This document shows, one piece after another, positions 1-8,118 of a stretch of 64,000 nucleotides of DNA; the first letter of the stretch is position 1, and every line of letters begins with the position of its first letter. A program made the translations under genes and the position numbers. The notes beneath the pieces were generated by a model. The model ran no database searches. It was not told the origin of the DNA and worked only from the letters and a program-made list of their open reading frames with translations. This DNA comes from JAUUSJ01 sp051880475. GTDB lineage: Bacteria > Bacillota > Clostridia > Lachnospirales > Lachnospiraceae. The DNA is taken from contig JBJEOA010000010.1 of assembly GCA_051880475.1 (NCBI GenBank), positions 90,989 to 154,988 on the forward strand, written 5' to 3'.

Positions 1-260
1 CGCGTGAATTTATTATTAGTGGTTTTCGTCTTGTTGCTTCTGATAACGGAGTTGTTATTGCCGCAAGTTACTGGGGAAAAGCCAAAACAGTTTCTCAGAT
101 GTTTATGATTATGCTTTTAATTTTAAGACTTCCTAGCACAATGACAATTATTCCAATTTTAGAAAATATTTTAATCTATTTAGCATTAATTTTGACGATA
201 GTGTCATTAGTTGACTATATTGCGAAGAATATTGATGTTTTAAAGGAAAGTGGAAAATAA
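1..260 (+). CDS. pgsA: CDP-diacylglycerol-glycerol-3-phosphate 3-phosphatidyltransferase, C-terminal part
   Basis: The 5' end is cut by the window edge; the readable frame begins at base 3 and stops at 258-260 (TAA), giving 85 residues. They begin REFIISGFRLVAS and continue with two hydrophobic stretches, as expected for the C-terminal membrane half of PgsA, which makes phosphatidylglycerophosphate in the inner membrane. The catalytic CDP-alcohol motif would lie upstream and is not visible. The order pgsA-cinA-recA is conserved in many Firmicutes, which supports the call. A short 45-base gap leads to cinA, so the genes are probably co-transcribed. Confidence 0.85.
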   Translation, partial: REFIISGFRLVASDNGVVIAASYWGKAKTVSQMFMIMLLILRLPSTMTIIPILENILIYLALILTIVSLVDYIAKNIDVLKESGK

Positions 261-305
261 AAGAAAAAAGTAGCAAAAAGAAGAAGTTTAGTTTGGGGTG
301 AAAAG

Positions 306-1553
306 ATGAATGTAGAACTTATCTCTGTTGGAACAGAGTTTTTGATTGGTAAGTCTATTAATACAAATACATTTTATTTGGCAGAGCGTCTTTCCTCACT
401 TGGATATCAAGTGAATGAACAGATTGTAGTTGGAGATGAAATCGGTCAAATTCAAAGAGTTTTAAAAAGCTCCATAAATCGCTCGGATATTGTTTTCGTC
501 ATGGGTGGTCTTGGTGCAATGAAAGATGATGTGACAAAAAAGGCGGTAGTTGAGGCTCTTGGGATTCCTCTTGTGGAAAATCCAGTTATAAAAAATCAGA
601 TTAAAAATAAATTTAAAGATAAAAAGTCGTCTGAGATTCCTAAAAATATTTGGGGACAGGCGATGACGCCAAAAGGAGCAGTACTTTTGGAAAATAAACA
701 AGATATTATTCCGGGCTTTATTATATCTGCTCTTGGAAAGAAGATTATCTTGCTTCCTGGAAATCCAAAACAATTAAAACAGATGGTAGACCAAAAGGTA
801 ATGATTTATTTAAAGGATTGGCAGCCTAGCATTGTTTGTTCTGAAATTGTAAAAATTATGGCGGTGACAGAGCAAGATGTAGTAGAAAAACTTGGAAGTT
901 TGATGGAGAGTGAAAATCCTAAGATTACAACATATTCTCATATTGGAGAAGTTCATCTTCGAATTATTGCTAAGGCAAATTCAAAAAAAGAAAATAAAAA
1001 GCTTGTAACTCCAATTTTAGAGGAAATAAAACAATGTTTTGGAAATTTCGTGTATTCCACAAAGGAAAACGAAACATTAGAAGAAAATGTCGTCTCTTTA
1101 TTAAAAAAATATGATATTACGGTATCTACTGCAGAGTCTTGTACAGGAGGCTCTCTAGCGGGAAGACTTGTAAATATTTCAGGGGTATCTTCTGTTTTTG
1201 GACAGGGATTTATTACTTACTCTAATAAAGCAAAGAAAAAATTAATAGGAGTGAGTAAGAATACGTTGAAAAAATACGGTGCTGTCTCAAAGCAGACTGC
1301 AAAAGAGATGGCAGAGGGTGTTGCTGTTAAGACAGGAACCGATATCGGAATTGGCATCACAGGAATTGCAGGACCAGATGGCGGAACTGAGGAGAAGCCG
1401 GTAGGTCTTGTATATATCGGATGTTATGTGAAGGAGAAGGCAATTGCGAGAGAGTATCGTTTTATGGGCGATAGAAATGATATTAGGGAAAGTTCTGTTA
1501 TGGCGGCTCTTTCACTTCTTAGAATGATAATCTTGGAAAATTATGTTTTATAA
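306..1553 (+). CDS. cinA: CinA-like protein (competence/damage-inducible; nicotinamide-nucleotide amidase)
   Basis: The 415-residue protein has the full two-domain CinA architecture. An N-terminal molybdopterin-binding-like domain (about residues 1-170) has ELISVGTEFLIG at the start and GGLGAMKDD where the family usually has GGLGPTxDD. A C-terminal CinA amidase domain (about 255-410) has TAESCTGG and GITGIAGPDGG. The family deamidates NMN to recycle pyridine nucleotides. The ATG follows GGGGTGA by a few bases. Its place between pgsA and recA is the classic Firmicutes arrangement. A repeat palindrome starts immediately after the stop codon. Confidence 0.93.
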   Translation: MNVELISVGTEFLIGKSINTNTFYLAERLSSLGYQVNEQIVVGDEIGQIQRVLKSSINRSDIVFVMGGLGAMKDDVTKKAVVEALGIPLVENPVIKNQIKNKFKDKKSSEIPKNIWGQAMTPKGAVLLENKQDIIPGFIISALGKKIILLPGNPKQLKQMVDQKVMIYLKDWQPSIVCSEIVKIMAVTEQDVVEKLGSLMESENPKITTYSHIGEVHLRIIAKANSKKENKKLVTPILEEIKQCFGNFVYSTKENETLEENVVSLLKKYDITVSTAESCTGGSLAGRLVNISGVSSVFGQGFITYSNKAKKKLIGVSKNTLKKYGAVSKQTAKEMAEGVAVKTGTDIGIGITGIAGPDGGTEEKPVGLVYIGCYVKEKAIAREYRFMGDRNDIRESSVMAALSLLRMIILENYVL

Positions 1554-1557
1554 AAGA

Positions 1558-1628
1558 GGGCGTAAAACCCGCCACCTCTAGGTGACGGGGAGTTCACAGT
1601 TAATAGTAAACTAGGTTTTTTAATCAGC
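1558..1628. repeat. IS200/IS605-end-like palindromic repeat, copy 1
   Basis: Starts 5 bases after the cinA stop. A lead-in GGCGTAAAA is followed by a hairpin at 1568-1589 (arms CCCGCCACCT and AGGTGACGGG), then AGTTCAC and an AT-rich tail ending TTTTTTAATCAG. The same order of parts recurs at 11904, 13981 and 48826. The assignment to IS200/IS605-derived ends is inferred from this layout only. Confidence 0.6.
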
Positions 1629-1643
1629 AGAAAACATAAGATT

Positions 1644-1680
1644 AAAATGGCATCGTTTTAAAAGAAGCGATGCCATTTTT
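1644..1680 (+). terminator. Rho-independent terminator before recA
   Basis: A 12-bp stem AAAATGGCATCG / CGATGCCATTTT with a 12-base loop is followed by a T run. It would end cinA transcription and isolate the recA promoter. The A-rich 5' arm could also let it work in the other direction. Confidence 0.8.
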
Positions 1681-1775
1681 GTCGTTGCATTACGGCGACG
1701 ATTCCTTGTTTTCTCCTTCTTCGTGTAACTGTTATTGTTTTAAAATCTATACATAAAAATTTCATAAAAACTTTC

Positions 1776-1804
1776 TTGCAATTATATATAAATAAAGCTA
1801 TAAT
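1776..1804 (+). promoter_or_regulatory. Sigma-A promoter of recA
   Basis: TTGCAA at 1776-1781, a 17-base spacer and a perfect TATAAT at 1799-1804. The start would be near 1811, about 40 bases before the recA ATG at 1853. Confidence 0.75.
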
Positions 1805-1810
1805 AAAAGA

Positions 1811-1822
1811 GAACAAATTTTC
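1811..1822 (+). promoter_or_regulatory. Possible LexA/SOS operator at recA
   Basis: GAAC-N4-TTTC directly downstream of the recA -10 box, followed by G. The Firmicutes LexA consensus is CGAAC-N4-GTTCG, so one inner base and the leading C differ. The position at the transcription start is where a repressor would act. Confidence 0.5.
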
Positions 1823-1852
1823 GATTAAACAACTAAAAAGGAGTATTTTATA

Positions 1853-2902
1853 ATGATTAAAGAAGATAAATTGAATGCATTGAATAAAGCAATTTCAGAG
1901 ATTGAGAAGGAATTTGGGAAAGGCTCTGTCATGAAGTTAGGAGATGAATCGAAGGGACTCAATGTGGAGACAGTCCCAACAGGTTCTTTAAGTTTGGATG
2001 TAGCTTTAGGAGCAGGCGGAGTTCCAAAGGGGAGAATTGTGGAGATTTATGGTCCAGAGTCAAGTGGTAAGACAACCGTTGCACTTCACATGATTGCAGA
2101 GGTTCAAAAAAGAGATGGTATTGCGGGATTTATCGATGCGGAACATGCTTTAGATCCAGCTTACGCAAAAAAGATAGGTGTTGATATTGATAATCTTTAT
2201 ATTTCTCAGCCAGATAATGGAGAGCAGGCTTTGGAGATTGCTGAGACAATGCTTCGCTCTGGGGCAATGGATATTATTATTATTGACTCTGTAGCTGCAC
2301 TTGTTCCTAAGGCTGAGATTGACGGAGATATGGGAGATATGCAGGTTGGACTCCACGCAAGATTGATGTCTAAAGCGTTAAGAAAATTAACAGGACATAT
2401 TAATAAATATAACTGTGTCGTTGTGTTTATCAATCAGCTCCGTGAAAAAGTTGGCGTTATGTTTGGTAACCCAGAGACGACAACAGGAGGTAGAGCACTT
2501 AAATTTTATGCGTCTGTCCGCATGGATGTAAGAAGAATTGAGGCAATTAAACAAGGTGGAGAAGTAATCGGTAATAGAACGAGAGTAAAAGTGGTAAAGA
2601 ATAAGATTGCGCCACCGTTTAGAGAGGCTGAGTTTGACATTATGTTTGGTAAGGGAATTTCTAGAGAGGGAGATATTTTAGACCTTGCAGCAAGCTGTAA
2701 TGTCGTGAAAAAGAGTGGAGCATGGTATGCCTATAATGATGCAAAAATTGGACAGGGAAGAGAAAACTCTAAAAAATATTTAAGAGAAAATCCACAAGTA
2801 ATGGCAGAAATTGAACAAAAGGTGAGAGAACATTTTGGAATGCCAGCTGCTCCAGCCATCTCAAATCCAGAGATGAAGGTTGAAGAAGAGATAAGTGAGT
2901 AA
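1853..2902 (+). CDS. recA: RecA recombinase
   Basis: A full-length RecA of 349 residues. It forms an ATP-dependent filament on single-stranded DNA, catalyses strand exchange and acts as LexA coprotease. Walker A GPESSGKT lies at about residues 66-73, Walker B is in MDIIIIDSVAAL, and the loop-2 region includes FINQLREKVGVMFGNPETTTGG. The C-terminal tail is acidic. The ATG follows AAAGGAG. It has its own promoter with a possible SOS box, and recX overlaps its last 8 bases. Confidence 0.98.
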   Translation: MIKEDKLNALNKAISEIEKEFGKGSVMKLGDESKGLNVETVPTGSLSLDVALGAGGVPKGRIVEIYGPESSGKTTVALHMIAEVQKRDGIAGFIDAEHALDPAYAKKIGVDIDNLYISQPDNGEQALEIAETMLRSGAMDIIIIDSVAALVPKAEIDGDMGDMQVGLHARLMSKALRKLTGHINKYNCVVVFINQLREKVGVMFGNPETTTGGRALKFYASVRMDVRRIEAIKQGGEVIGNRTRVKVVKNKIAPPFREAEFDIMFGKGISREGDILDLAASCNVVKKSGAWYAYNDAKIGQGRENSKKYLRENPQVMAEIEQKVREHFGMPAAPAISNPEMKVEEEISE

Positions 2903-3500
2903 AAAGATGATAGTAACAAGAATAGAGGAAGGCGAGAAGAATCGAAAGAAGATTTATCTTGATGGAACATATGCTTTCTTTTTATATCCAAAGGAGCTAA
3001 GACAGTATCCGATTAAGGAAGAGGAGGAATTGTCTTTAGAACTTTATGAAGAAATTAGACAAAAAGTCGTATTAACAAGGGCAAAGCGCAAGATGCTTGC
3101 CCTTTTGTCTAAGAAAGACTATACTTGCGAGGAAATTGCGAGAAAACTAAGGCAAGGGTATTATAGTGAAGACATTATTGAAGAGACAATTTCTTATGGT
3201 GTCTGTAAAGATTATTTAAATGATGAGCGTTATGCGAGAGAGTATATCGAATGGAAAAAGGAATCAAAAAGTTTAAAGTGGATTGCGAGAGAACTTTTTA
3301 ATAAGGGAATAGCAAAGTCGATTTATGAGCCGATTTTGGATTTAGAGGAAGATGACGAAGAAATTTTGAGGGAAATGCTATATCGTTATATGAAAAAGCA
3401 GTCAGGAGAAAATTTCATAAAAATACAAAAAACTTATCGACATTTTATACAAAAAGGATATTCTAGCTCGTTAATTCGTGAAATTTTAAGTCAATTTTGA
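2895..3500 (+). CDS. recX: RecX regulatory protein
   Basis: The 201-residue protein binds and modulates RecA filaments. The N-terminal extension is followed by three-helix RecX repeats, visible as KRKMLALLSKKDYTCEEIA, the segment YLNDERYAREYIEW, and GYSSSLIREIL near the end. The start is taken as GTG at 2895, overlapping recA; an in-frame ATG at 2907 is a credible alternative. The overlap implies translational coupling to recA and SOS co-regulation. Confidence 0.92.
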   Translation: MSKKMIVTRIEEGEKNRKKIYLDGTYAFFLYPKELRQYPIKEEEELSLELYEEIRQKVVLTRAKRKMLALLSKKDYTCEEIARKLRQGYYSEDIIEETISYGVCKDYLNDERYAREYIEWKKESKSLKWIARELFNKGIAKSIYEPILDLEEDDEEILREMLYRYMKKQSGENFIKIQKTYRHFIQKGYSSSLIREILSQF

Positions 3501-3530
3501 GGAAGATGGGGAAGAATAATGAAACATCTA

Positions 3531-3559
3531 TTGACAAGAACGTAAAAAGAGTGTAGAAT
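3531..3559 (+). promoter_or_regulatory. Sigma-A promoter of rny
   Basis: A perfect TTGACA at 3531-3536, a 17-base spacer and TAGAAT at 3554-3559, in the gap between recX and rny. The leader to the GTG start would be about 80 bases. Confidence 0.7.
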
Positions 3560-3632
3560 TTAAGTGTTGCATTGAGAGAATAGAAGCAGGGAGATACCCT
3601 AATATTATTTTTTTGATGTGTAAAATTAAATA

Positions 3633-3645
3633 AGGAGGTGCTCCT
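3633..3645 (+). promoter_or_regulatory. Shine-Dalgarno of rny inside a small hairpin
   Basis: The strong ribosome-binding site reads AGGAG-GTG-CTCCT immediately before the GTG start at 3646. The SD bases can therefore pair with the five bases next to the start codon (5-bp stem, 3-base loop), which could dampen initiation. Confidence 0.5.
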
Positions 3646-5190
3646 GTGGGATACGTACTGGCCGTTTTAATGACTTTGGTTATTTCTGTGCCTGTGTCAG
3701 CCTGGCTTGCTATTACATATCATAAAAATGTTGTAGAAGCAAAAGTTGGAAGTGCAGAGGAAAAAGCCAGAGAGATTATAGATGATGCGCTTAAAACAGC
3801 GGAATCCAAGAAGAGAGAAGCCCTGTTAGAAGCCAAAGAAGAATCAATTAAGGCGAAGAATGATTTCGAAAAAGAAACCAAGGAACGTAGAGCAGAATTG
3901 CAGCGCATGGAGAAGCGCGTGATCAACAAGGAAGAAAGTATTGATCGCAAGGCTGACAGCTTAGAGAAGAAAGAAGCAAACCTTGCTCATAAGGAAGCTG
4001 CTTTAGAGAAGCAAAAAGCAAAAGTAGATGAACTCCACGCGAAAAGATTGCAGGAACTCGAAAGAATTTCAGGATTAACCTCTGAACAGGCAAAAGAATA
4101 CTTGTTAAAGACTGTCGAAGATGAAGTGAAGTATGAAACAGCTATAATGGTAAAAGAAATGGATACCAGAGCGAAAGAGGAAGCGAACAAAAAAGCGAAG
4201 GAATATGTTGTGAACGCAATTCAAAAATGCGCAGCTGATCATGTTTCCGAAACTACTATATCTTTAGTGCAATTGCCAAATGATGAGATGAAGGGACGTA
4301 TCATTGGACGTGAGGGTAGAAATATTAGAACTCTTGAGACAATGACTGGTGTAGACTTAATTATCGATGATACCCCAGAGGCAGTATTACTTTCAAGCTT
4401 TGATCCAGTGCGAAGAGAAGTAGCAAGAATCGCACTTGAGAAGTTAATTGTAGATGGAAGAATTCATCCTGCAAGAATCGAAGAGATGGTAGAAAAAGCA
4501 CAAAAAGAAGTAGAAGTCATGATGAGAGAGGAAGGAGAGGCAGCTACTTTAGAAGTAGGTGTTCACGGCATTCATCCAGAATTAGTTCGTTTACTCGGCA
4601 AAATGAAGTTTAGAACTAGCTATGGACAAAATGCTTTAAAGCATTCTATTGAAGTGGCACAGCTTTCTGGTTTACTAGCTGGAGAGATTGGTGTAGATGT
4701 ACGTATGGCAAAAAGAGCAGGTCTATTGCATGATATCGGTAAGTCGGTTGATCATGAGATGGAAGGCTCTCATATTGAGATTGGAGTAGATCTTTGTAGA
4801 AAATATAAAGAGTCTTCTTTAGTTATCAATGCAGTAGAGGCTCATCACGGAGATGTAGAACCTACTAGCTTGATTGCATGTATTGTGCAGGCAGCAGATA
4901 CGATTTCCGCAGCAAGACCTGGTGCTAGGAGAGAAACTCTTGAAACTTATACTACAAGACTAAAACAGTTAGAAGACATTTCAAGCTCTTTCAAGGGAGT
5001 AGATAAGACTTTTGCTATTCAGGCAGGAAGAGAAATTCGTATTATGGTCGTTCCAGAACAAGTGAGTGATGCAGATATGATTTTACTAGCGAGAGATATT
5101 TCTAAAAAAATTGAAAGTGAGTTAGAATATCCTGGACAAATAAAAGTGAATATTATTAGAGAGAGTAGAGCGATAGACTACGCAAAATAG
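3646..5190 (+). CDS. rny: Ribonuclease Y
   Basis: The 514-residue endoribonuclease initiates mRNA turnover at the membrane. There is an N-terminal transmembrane helix (residues 1-22), a long charged coiled coil (about 30-190), a KH domain with GRIIGREGRNIRTLE (about 205-270) and an HD domain with LLHDIGKSVDHE (about 360). The start is GTG with a near-perfect SD. It lies downstream of recA/recX as in Bacillus (recA-ymdA). A strong terminator follows. Confidence 0.96.
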   Translation: MGYVLAVLMTLVISVPVSAWLAITYHKNVVEAKVGSAEEKAREIIDDALKTAESKKREALLEAKEESIKAKNDFEKETKERRAELQRMEKRVINKEESIDRKADSLEKKEANLAHKEAALEKQKAKVDELHAKRLQELERISGLTSEQAKEYLLKTVEDEVKYETAIMVKEMDTRAKEEANKKAKEYVVNAIQKCAADHVSETTISLVQLPNDEMKGRIIGREGRNIRTLETMTGVDLIIDDTPEAVLLSSFDPVRREVARIALEKLIVDGRIHPARIEEMVEKAQKEVEVMMREEGEAATLEVGVHGIHPELVRLLGKMKFRTSYGQNALKHSIEVAQLSGLLAGEIGVDVRMAKRAGLLHDIGKSVDHEMEGSHIEIGVDLCRKYKESSLVINAVEAHHGDVEPTSLIACIVQAADTISAARPGARRETLETYTTRLKQLEDISSSFKGVDKTFAIQAGREIRIMVVPEQVSDADMILLARDISKKIESELEYPGQIKVNIIRESRAIDYAK

Positions 5191-5213
5191 ATTTCTCTAA
5201 GAATAAGTGATAT

Positions 5214-5242
5214 AGCGGCGGTTTTACTGCCGCTTTTTTTTT
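5214..5242 (+). terminator. Rho-independent terminator after rny
   Basis: Stem AGCGGC / GCCGCT with a short loop and a run of nine T. Confidence 0.9.
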
Positions 5243-5271
5243 CACTACATTAAGAAAGCGAGGAAAAAGAT

Positions 5272-5808
5272 ATGAAAGGTTATAAAAGAATAAAAAAAGA
5301 GTTAGCGTATAAGGGACATATTGTAGATTTTTATAAGGATTATATACAATTGCCGGATGGAAAAATTGTAGAGTGGGATTTAGCGGAACATAAAGGTGCG
5401 GCAGCGGTATTGCCGATTACAAATGATGGGAAAATTATTATGGTAAAGCAATTTCGCAATGCTCTTGACAGAGAGACATTAGAAATTCCAGCTGGTGGAA
5501 TTAATCTTGGTGAAACGGCAAGAGAAAGTGCTATTCGTGAGTTAGAAGAGGAAACAGGATTTAAGAGTGATAATGTAGAGCATTTAAAAGATATTGTCTC
5601 TGCAATCGGATTTTGTAATGAGACAATTTATATTTATTTAGCGAGAGATTTGAAGCCTTCTAAACAAAATTTGGATGAGGAAGAGTTTTTAGATGTTGTA
5701 TATTACGATATTGATGAAGTAGTTGACATGATTTTAGATGGAACAATTATTGATGGCAAAACGACAGCTGCAGTATTAGCTTATAAAGTAAAGTATCAGA
5801 TGAAGTAA
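5272..5808 (+). CDS. nudF: NUDIX hydrolase, ADP-ribose pyrophosphatase type
   Basis: The 178-residue protein has a complete Nudix box at about residues 75-97 (GGINLGETARESAIRELEEE then TGF). This matches Gx5Ex7REUxEExGU, which binds the Mg ions for hydrolysis of nucleoside diphosphate-linked substrates. The length and N-terminal region, with VKQFRNALDRETLEIPAGG, fit ADP-sugar pyrophosphatases. A spoIIM-like gene follows, as in Bacillus. No promoter was found in the 30-base gap after the rny terminator. Confidence 0.88.
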   Translation: MKGYKRIKKELAYKGHIVDFYKDYIQLPDGKIVEWDLAEHKGAAAVLPITNDGKIIMVKQFRNALDRETLEIPAGGINLGETARESAIRELEEETGFKSDNVEHLKDIVSAIGFCNETIYIYLARDLKPSKQNLDEEEFLDVVYYDIDEVVDMILDGTIIDGKTTAAVLAYKVKYQMK

Positions 5809-5990
5809 TTTTTAAAAAATTTAAAAAAGATAAAAATAAAATCACCTTTTCATACATAGTATTATATAATATAGAGCGTATATTTTATGAAAGAATTGAA
5901 AAAGTTGCTAAGTATCGGAGTAATTTGTAGGTATCCGTTTGGGAGAAATCGTTTTGAGCTCAATATTATATATATGGGAGGGTGAATTTT

Positions 5991-6569
5991 TTGCGTCAAA
6001 TAGAGCTGAGAAATAAAGGAATGATGGGGATTTACTTTATTAGTCTTATATTTGGAGTTGTTTTGACAAATTTTGCAGCGCATCGATACCAAGAATATAT
6101 AAATCAATTAAATTTTATGGTATATGATTTGGACAAATTATCGAAAATTTCATCGAACGAATTTTTTTTATCGCTGCTATTAAAGAGAGGAAGACAGTTT
6201 TTCGTTTTATATATAGGAGGAATATTTTTGCCGACTGTCTTAGTGTTTGGATTATATCTCGCTTTTTTCTCGTTTTCACTTTCTTGTTTTTTGTGCATCC
6301 AGACAATTCAAGCGGGATTTTATGGTATTTTATATTCCTTTTTTTACTTTTTTCCACAGTATCTTTGTTATATTTTATTATATTTTATTTTTTTCTATCG
6401 AATAAAAAACAAAAAAGACTCTTTTCCTTTTCGGGAAGAAAGAAAGATAGGGGGGAGATATATAACTAAAATATTAATTCGGTGGATGGTTGTAATTGCT
6501 ATTTTACTTGGTGGATGTTTTTTGGAAGCATATATAAATCCTATAATTTTACAATATATTGGTAGATAG
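5991..6569 (+). CDS. spoIIM: Stage II sporulation protein M-like membrane protein
   Basis: About 192 residues with roughly five hydrophobic helices and a charged loop (RIKNKKDSFPFREERK). SpoIIM belongs with SpoIID and SpoIIP to the peptidoglycan-degrading engulfment machine. I infer SpoIIM from size, topology, the opening GIYFISLIFGVVLTNF and its position after nudF, because no sharp motif exists. Start: TTG at 5991 sits 9 bases after GGGAGG; the GTG at 5982 directly abuts the SD and is unlikely. The sequence is very AT-rich. A CATACATA box at about 5852 faintly resembles a sigma-E -10 element but lacks a clear -35. Confidence 0.65.
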   Translation: MRQIELRNKGMMGIYFISLIFGVVLTNFAAHRYQEYINQLNFMVYDLDKLSKISSNEFFLSLLLKRGRQFFVLYIGGIFLPTVLVFGLYLAFFSFSLSCFLCIQTIQAGFYGILYSFFYFFPQYLCYILLYFIFFYRIKNKKDSFPFREERKIGGRYITKILIRWMVVIAILLGGCFLEAYINPIILQYIGR

Positions 6570-6667
6570 GTGCTATAAGATGCAAATAGTATTTCATAAT
6601 ATGTTAAGTTTGATGGAGTCAAAAGGTATTTTTCTTCCGTTTTGAAATATAATAAAAGAAATATAAT

Positions 6668-6720
6668 AAAATAAGAAACGCAAATAGTGACTTGGCTCTT
6701 CTTTTTGCGTTTCTTATTTT
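6668..6720 (-). terminator. Bidirectional terminator between spoIIM and aroF
   Basis: A 17-bp perfect stem (AAAATAAGAAACGCAAA and its complement) around a 19-base loop, with A and T runs on both outer sides. It serves minus-strand aroF and probably also the plus-strand gene. Confidence 0.85.
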
Positions 6721-6756
6721 AGTTGTTTTAAAATTTATGCTGTTTGGAACTAGATT

Positions 6757-7785
6757 TTAAACTCGTTCTGCGATTTCGTATAATAACTGCTCAGATTTAT
6801 CCCAGCCAAGGCAGGCGTCTGTGATGGATTTACCGTAGCAGCCTCCGCCAACTGGCTGATTGCCATCTTCAATATAGCTCTCAATCATAACACCTTTTAC
6901 AAGTTTTTTAATTTCAGGAGAAAGGTGACGACTGTGGAGCACCTCTTTTACAATGCGAGGTTGTTGTTCCCATTTCTTTCCAGAATTTGCGTGATTAGCG
7001 TCTACAATACAAGCAGGATTTTTTAAATTATGCTGCTCATATAAGCTAATAACTCGCATTAAGTCTTCATAGTGGTAATTAGAGATTGTTGTTCCGTATT
7101 TATCTACCGCTCCTCTTAATATTGTATGGGTGAGAGGATTACCTGTCGTTTCTACTTCCCATCCTGTGTAGAGAAAGTTATGACTAGACTGTCCAGCCAT
7201 GACAGAATTCATCATGACAGATAAGTCACCGCTAGTTGGATTTTTCATGCCAACTGGAACATCCATACCACTTACAGTGAGACGATGTTGTTGATTTTCC
7301 ACGGAACGAGCACCGATTGCGACATAGGATAAAATATCTTCCATATATTGCCAGTTTCCTGGGTAGAGCATCTCATCTGCAGCTGTCAAATGGGTTTCTT
7401 TGATAGAGCGAATATGCATTTTGCGAATATCAAGTAAACCTGCAAGCATATCAGGAGCTTGCTCAGGGTCTGGTTGGTGAAGCATTCCCTTATATCCACT
7501 TCCGTTTGTTCGAGGTTTATTTGTGTAAATTCTTGGAATAATGATAACTTTATCTTTGATTTTATCTTGTACTTTAGCAAGACGATTCATATAATCTAAA
7601 ACTGCGTCTTCATTATCTGCGGAACAAGGTCCGATAATAACAAGAAATTTGTCAGATTCTCCAGTGAAAACTTTGCGAATTAAATCATCTCTTTCTGTTT
7701 TTATAGCTTTTAAATCATCTGTCATTGGATATAAAGTTTTTATGACATCAGCATTTGGCATTTCTTTTAAACGTTTAATACTCAT
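6757..7785 (-). CDS. aroF: 3-deoxy-7-phosphoheptulonate synthase (class I, AroF/G/H type)
   Basis: The 342-residue enzyme condenses PEP and erythrose-4-phosphate in the first shikimate-pathway step. Visible motifs include VIIGPCSADNED, IPRIYTNKPRTNGSGYKG, GARSVENQQHR and DANHANSGK. This is the E. coli-like class Ialpha enzyme without an added chorismate mutase or ferredoxin-like domain. SD is AGGAGG. It is oriented against its neighbours, with its own promoter and a structured leader that suggests attenuation. pheA is elsewhere (34458). Confidence 0.94.
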   Translation of the reverse strand: MSIKRLKEMPNADVIKTLYPMTDDLKAIKTERDDLIRKVFTGESDKFLVIIGPCSADNEDAVLDYMNRLAKVQDKIKDKVIIIPRIYTNKPRTNGSGYKGMLHQPDPEQAPDMLAGLLDIRKMHIRSIKETHLTAADEMLYPGNWQYMEDILSYVAIGARSVENQQHRLTVSGMDVPVGMKNPTSGDLSVMMNSVMAGQSSHNFLYTGWEVETTGNPLTHTILRGAVDKYGTTISNYHYEDLMRVISLYEQHNLKNPACIVDANHANSGKKWEQQPRIVKEVLHSRHLSPEIKKLVKGVMIESYIEDGNQPVGGGCYGKSITDACLGWDKSEQLLYEIAERV

Positions 7786-7824
7786 TTTTTCCTCCTAAAA
7801 TATATGTTAGCCTCCAATTAGGGA

Positions 7825-7880
7825 GTAGTTTATAAAAATTAGACCTAGAAACTACTATTGTTAGATTATGGGTAGTTTAC
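7825..7880 (-). promoter_or_regulatory. Candidate attenuator leader of aroF
   Basis: Read on the minus strand, GTAAACTAC (7880-7872) and TAAACTAC (7832-7825) both complement GTAGTTT (7855-7849) between them. The middle segment can pair with only one of the outer two at a time. The second pairing is followed by CTCCCTAATTGGAG, a small hairpin near the SD. I do not recognise a known riboswitch or T-box core. Confidence 0.45.
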
Positions 7881-7900
7881 TTATTTTTTATATACTAAAA

Positions 7901-7929
7901 AGTATACCATATAACTTTTATGGTGTAAA
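7901..7929 (-). promoter_or_regulatory. Sigma-A promoter of aroF
   Basis: On the minus strand: TTTACA (7929-7924), a 17-base spacer and TATACT (7906-7901). The start falls near 7894, giving a leader of about 110 bases that contains the three alternating segments. Confidence 0.7.
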
Positions 7930-8118
7930 GTATAAAAGTGAAAATGTTTTAAAAATTCACAATCGCTAGTGTAGCATTAGAAAAAGGAAATGTCAAGAAG
8001 ATGATTTCGGAAAAATATTGTACAAAATGAAAAAAGTATAGGAAACAATTGCTTTTCCCTATTCAATCATGTTAGAATAAAAAATAAAATAGTTAATATA
8101 CATAATGAGGTGAAAATT

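Noticed and set aside
5845..5870. Sigma-E promoter for spoIIM
   Set aside because: CATACATA resembles the -10 element, but no suitable -35 was found at the proper distance.
7930..8118. Purine riboswitch before xpt
   Set aside because: The conserved junction and loop-loop bases could not be found in the gap.
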